In this document: piece after piece, positions 5,916 through 6,458 of the stretch
Layout: each line of letters starts with the position of its first letter
How positions within the stretch are numbered: the first letter of the stretch is position 1
Source of the DNA: Hyphomicrobiales bacterium
GTDB taxonomy: Bacteria > Pseudomonadota > Alphaproteobacteria > Rhizobiales > Aestuariivirgaceae
Assembly: GCA_027030295.1 (NCBI GenBank)
Contig: JALVFB010000427.1
Span: forward strand, 1-6,458
Direction: 5' to 3'
Length of the DNA: 6,458 nucleotides
The notes under the pieces: model-generated
The model's input: only the letters and a program-made list of their open reading frames with translations
The model's database searches: none
Told to the model about the DNA's origin: nothing
Program-made: the position numbers and the translations under genes

Positions 5916-5923
5916 AAAGGAGG
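5916..5923 (+). promoter_or_regulatory. Strong Shine-Dalgarno AAAGGAGG of the transposase, now leading to ACG
   Basis: AAAGGAGG is a near-ideal anti-16S complement. Nine bases downstream, exactly where a start codon belongs, the sequence reads ACG (5933-5935) followed by the conserved transposase N-terminus PQYSHLTPDER. The site fixes the ancestral start and implies an ATG-to-ACG change. Confidence 0.7.
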
Positions 5924-5932
5924 CGTTGCACC

Positions 5933-6458
5933 ACGCCACAATACTCCCATCTCACCCCCGATGAAAGGGCCACTATCGCCCGCTTGCGCGCACAGGGCGC
6001 ATCCATTGCCGCCATCGCTCGCCAGCTTGGGCGCGCCCGCTCCACCATCATTCGCGAATTGCGCCGTAACGCCAACAAGGACGGCCATTACAATCCCGAC
6101 ACGGCGCAGAACCGATATCTGGCCCGCCGCCGCCGTGGCTGCATTCTCGATCGCATCGAGGAACTGGGCCGGTTCGTCATCGACAGATTGCATGAAAACT
6201 GAACGCCGCAGGCCATCGCCGGCTGGTTGAAAGCAGGCAACGAGAAGGCGCTTCCATACGTCTCGCACGAAACCATCCACGCCTCCGCCCAGCGGGCACG
6301 CAAGCTGTGGCAGCTGCTGCCGCAGCGCAGGTCGAAGTGTCGCTTGCAACCGGCCAGAAGCAGCAAGTTCCTCATCCCGGACAGAAAATCCATCCATGAC
6401 AGGCCGCCTCGGGTCAATGACCGCAGCGAAGGTGGCCATTGGGAAGGCGACCTCATGT
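5933..6458 (+). pseudogene. IS30-family transposase, degraded (start lost, internal stop), cut by window edge
   Basis: The family enzyme is a DDE transposase that cuts and joins IS ends. From the ACG the frame gives an N-terminal helix-turn-helix (YSHLTPDERATIARL to STIIRELRRN, residues 4-46), then YNPDTAQNRYLARRRR and ELGRFVIDRLHEN. A TGA at 6200-6202 interrupts where relatives have Trp (N-W-T/S-P-x-x-I-A-G-W/R-L). The same frame continues with TPQAIAGWLKAG, LPYVSHETIHA, RKLWQLLPQRRS, SIHDRPPRVNDR and GHWEGDLM, whose Asp codon at 6449-6451 is the first DDE residue. Between HETIHA and SAQRARKLW about three to five residues (an FIY-type segment) seem missing compared with typical members. No frameshift is seen. 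In-frame ATGs at 5891 and 5900 exist but lack a ribosome-binding site, and the TGA would still truncate the product at about 90-104 residues, without a catalytic domain. Confidence 0.88.

Noticed and set aside
5601..5932. Integration (att) site at the tRNA-Ser 3' end
   Set aside because: No second copy of the tRNA 3' end occurs in the window and no integrase gene is seen; the downstream element is IS30-like, which does not use tRNA att sites.
5346..5939. Antisense peptide containing EREGFEPSR and plus-strand peptide containing [16 protein letters not shown]
   Set aside because: These are well-known false translations of tRNA-Ser genes and their complements.

Overview
This is a GC-rich chromosomal segment, most likely from an alphaproteobacterium. 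That assignment is inferred from the style of TrpB and TrpA (for example the NMCGRGDKD ending of TrpB and the [14 protein letters not shown] block of TrpA) and from the three-part glycosyltransferase. The genus cannot be named from the sequence alone. Most of the window is ordinary housekeeping and accessory chromosome. I see no CRISPR array, phage module, toxin-antitoxin pair or obvious new defence system.

Left part, minus strand, in order of transcription: a GT2-family membrane glycosyltransferase (3650-1956), trpB (1842-625) and the 5' end of trpA (411 to the left edge). TrpB and TrpA form the tryptophan synthase complex. The usual tight trpB-trpA coupling is broken here by a 213-nt spacer. 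It holds two back-to-back, perfectly matched hairpins (29-bp and 26-bp stems), the most striking non-coding structure in the window. trpF is not directly upstream of trpB; the glycosyltransferase is there instead.

Middle part, plus strand: divergent from the glycosyltransferase lies a two-gene unit. It encodes a secreted family-3 solute-binding-like protein (3890-4792) and, overlapping it by ATGA, a Tex30/KANL3-type alpha/beta hydrolase (4789-5460). No ABC permease or ATPase accompanies the binding protein in this window. A 12-of-13-bp stem-loop follows, then a complete tRNA-Ser(GGA) gene with encoded CCA (5534-5623).

Right part: downstream of the tRNA is a non-coding stretch of about 310 nt with two diverged 29-bp direct repeats and two IS-end-like AAGTGCA motifs. 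It runs into an IS30-family transposase gene that looks dead: a strong Shine-Dalgarno sequence leads to ACG where ATG is expected, and a TGA interrupts the frame where the family has Trp. The element runs off the right edge.
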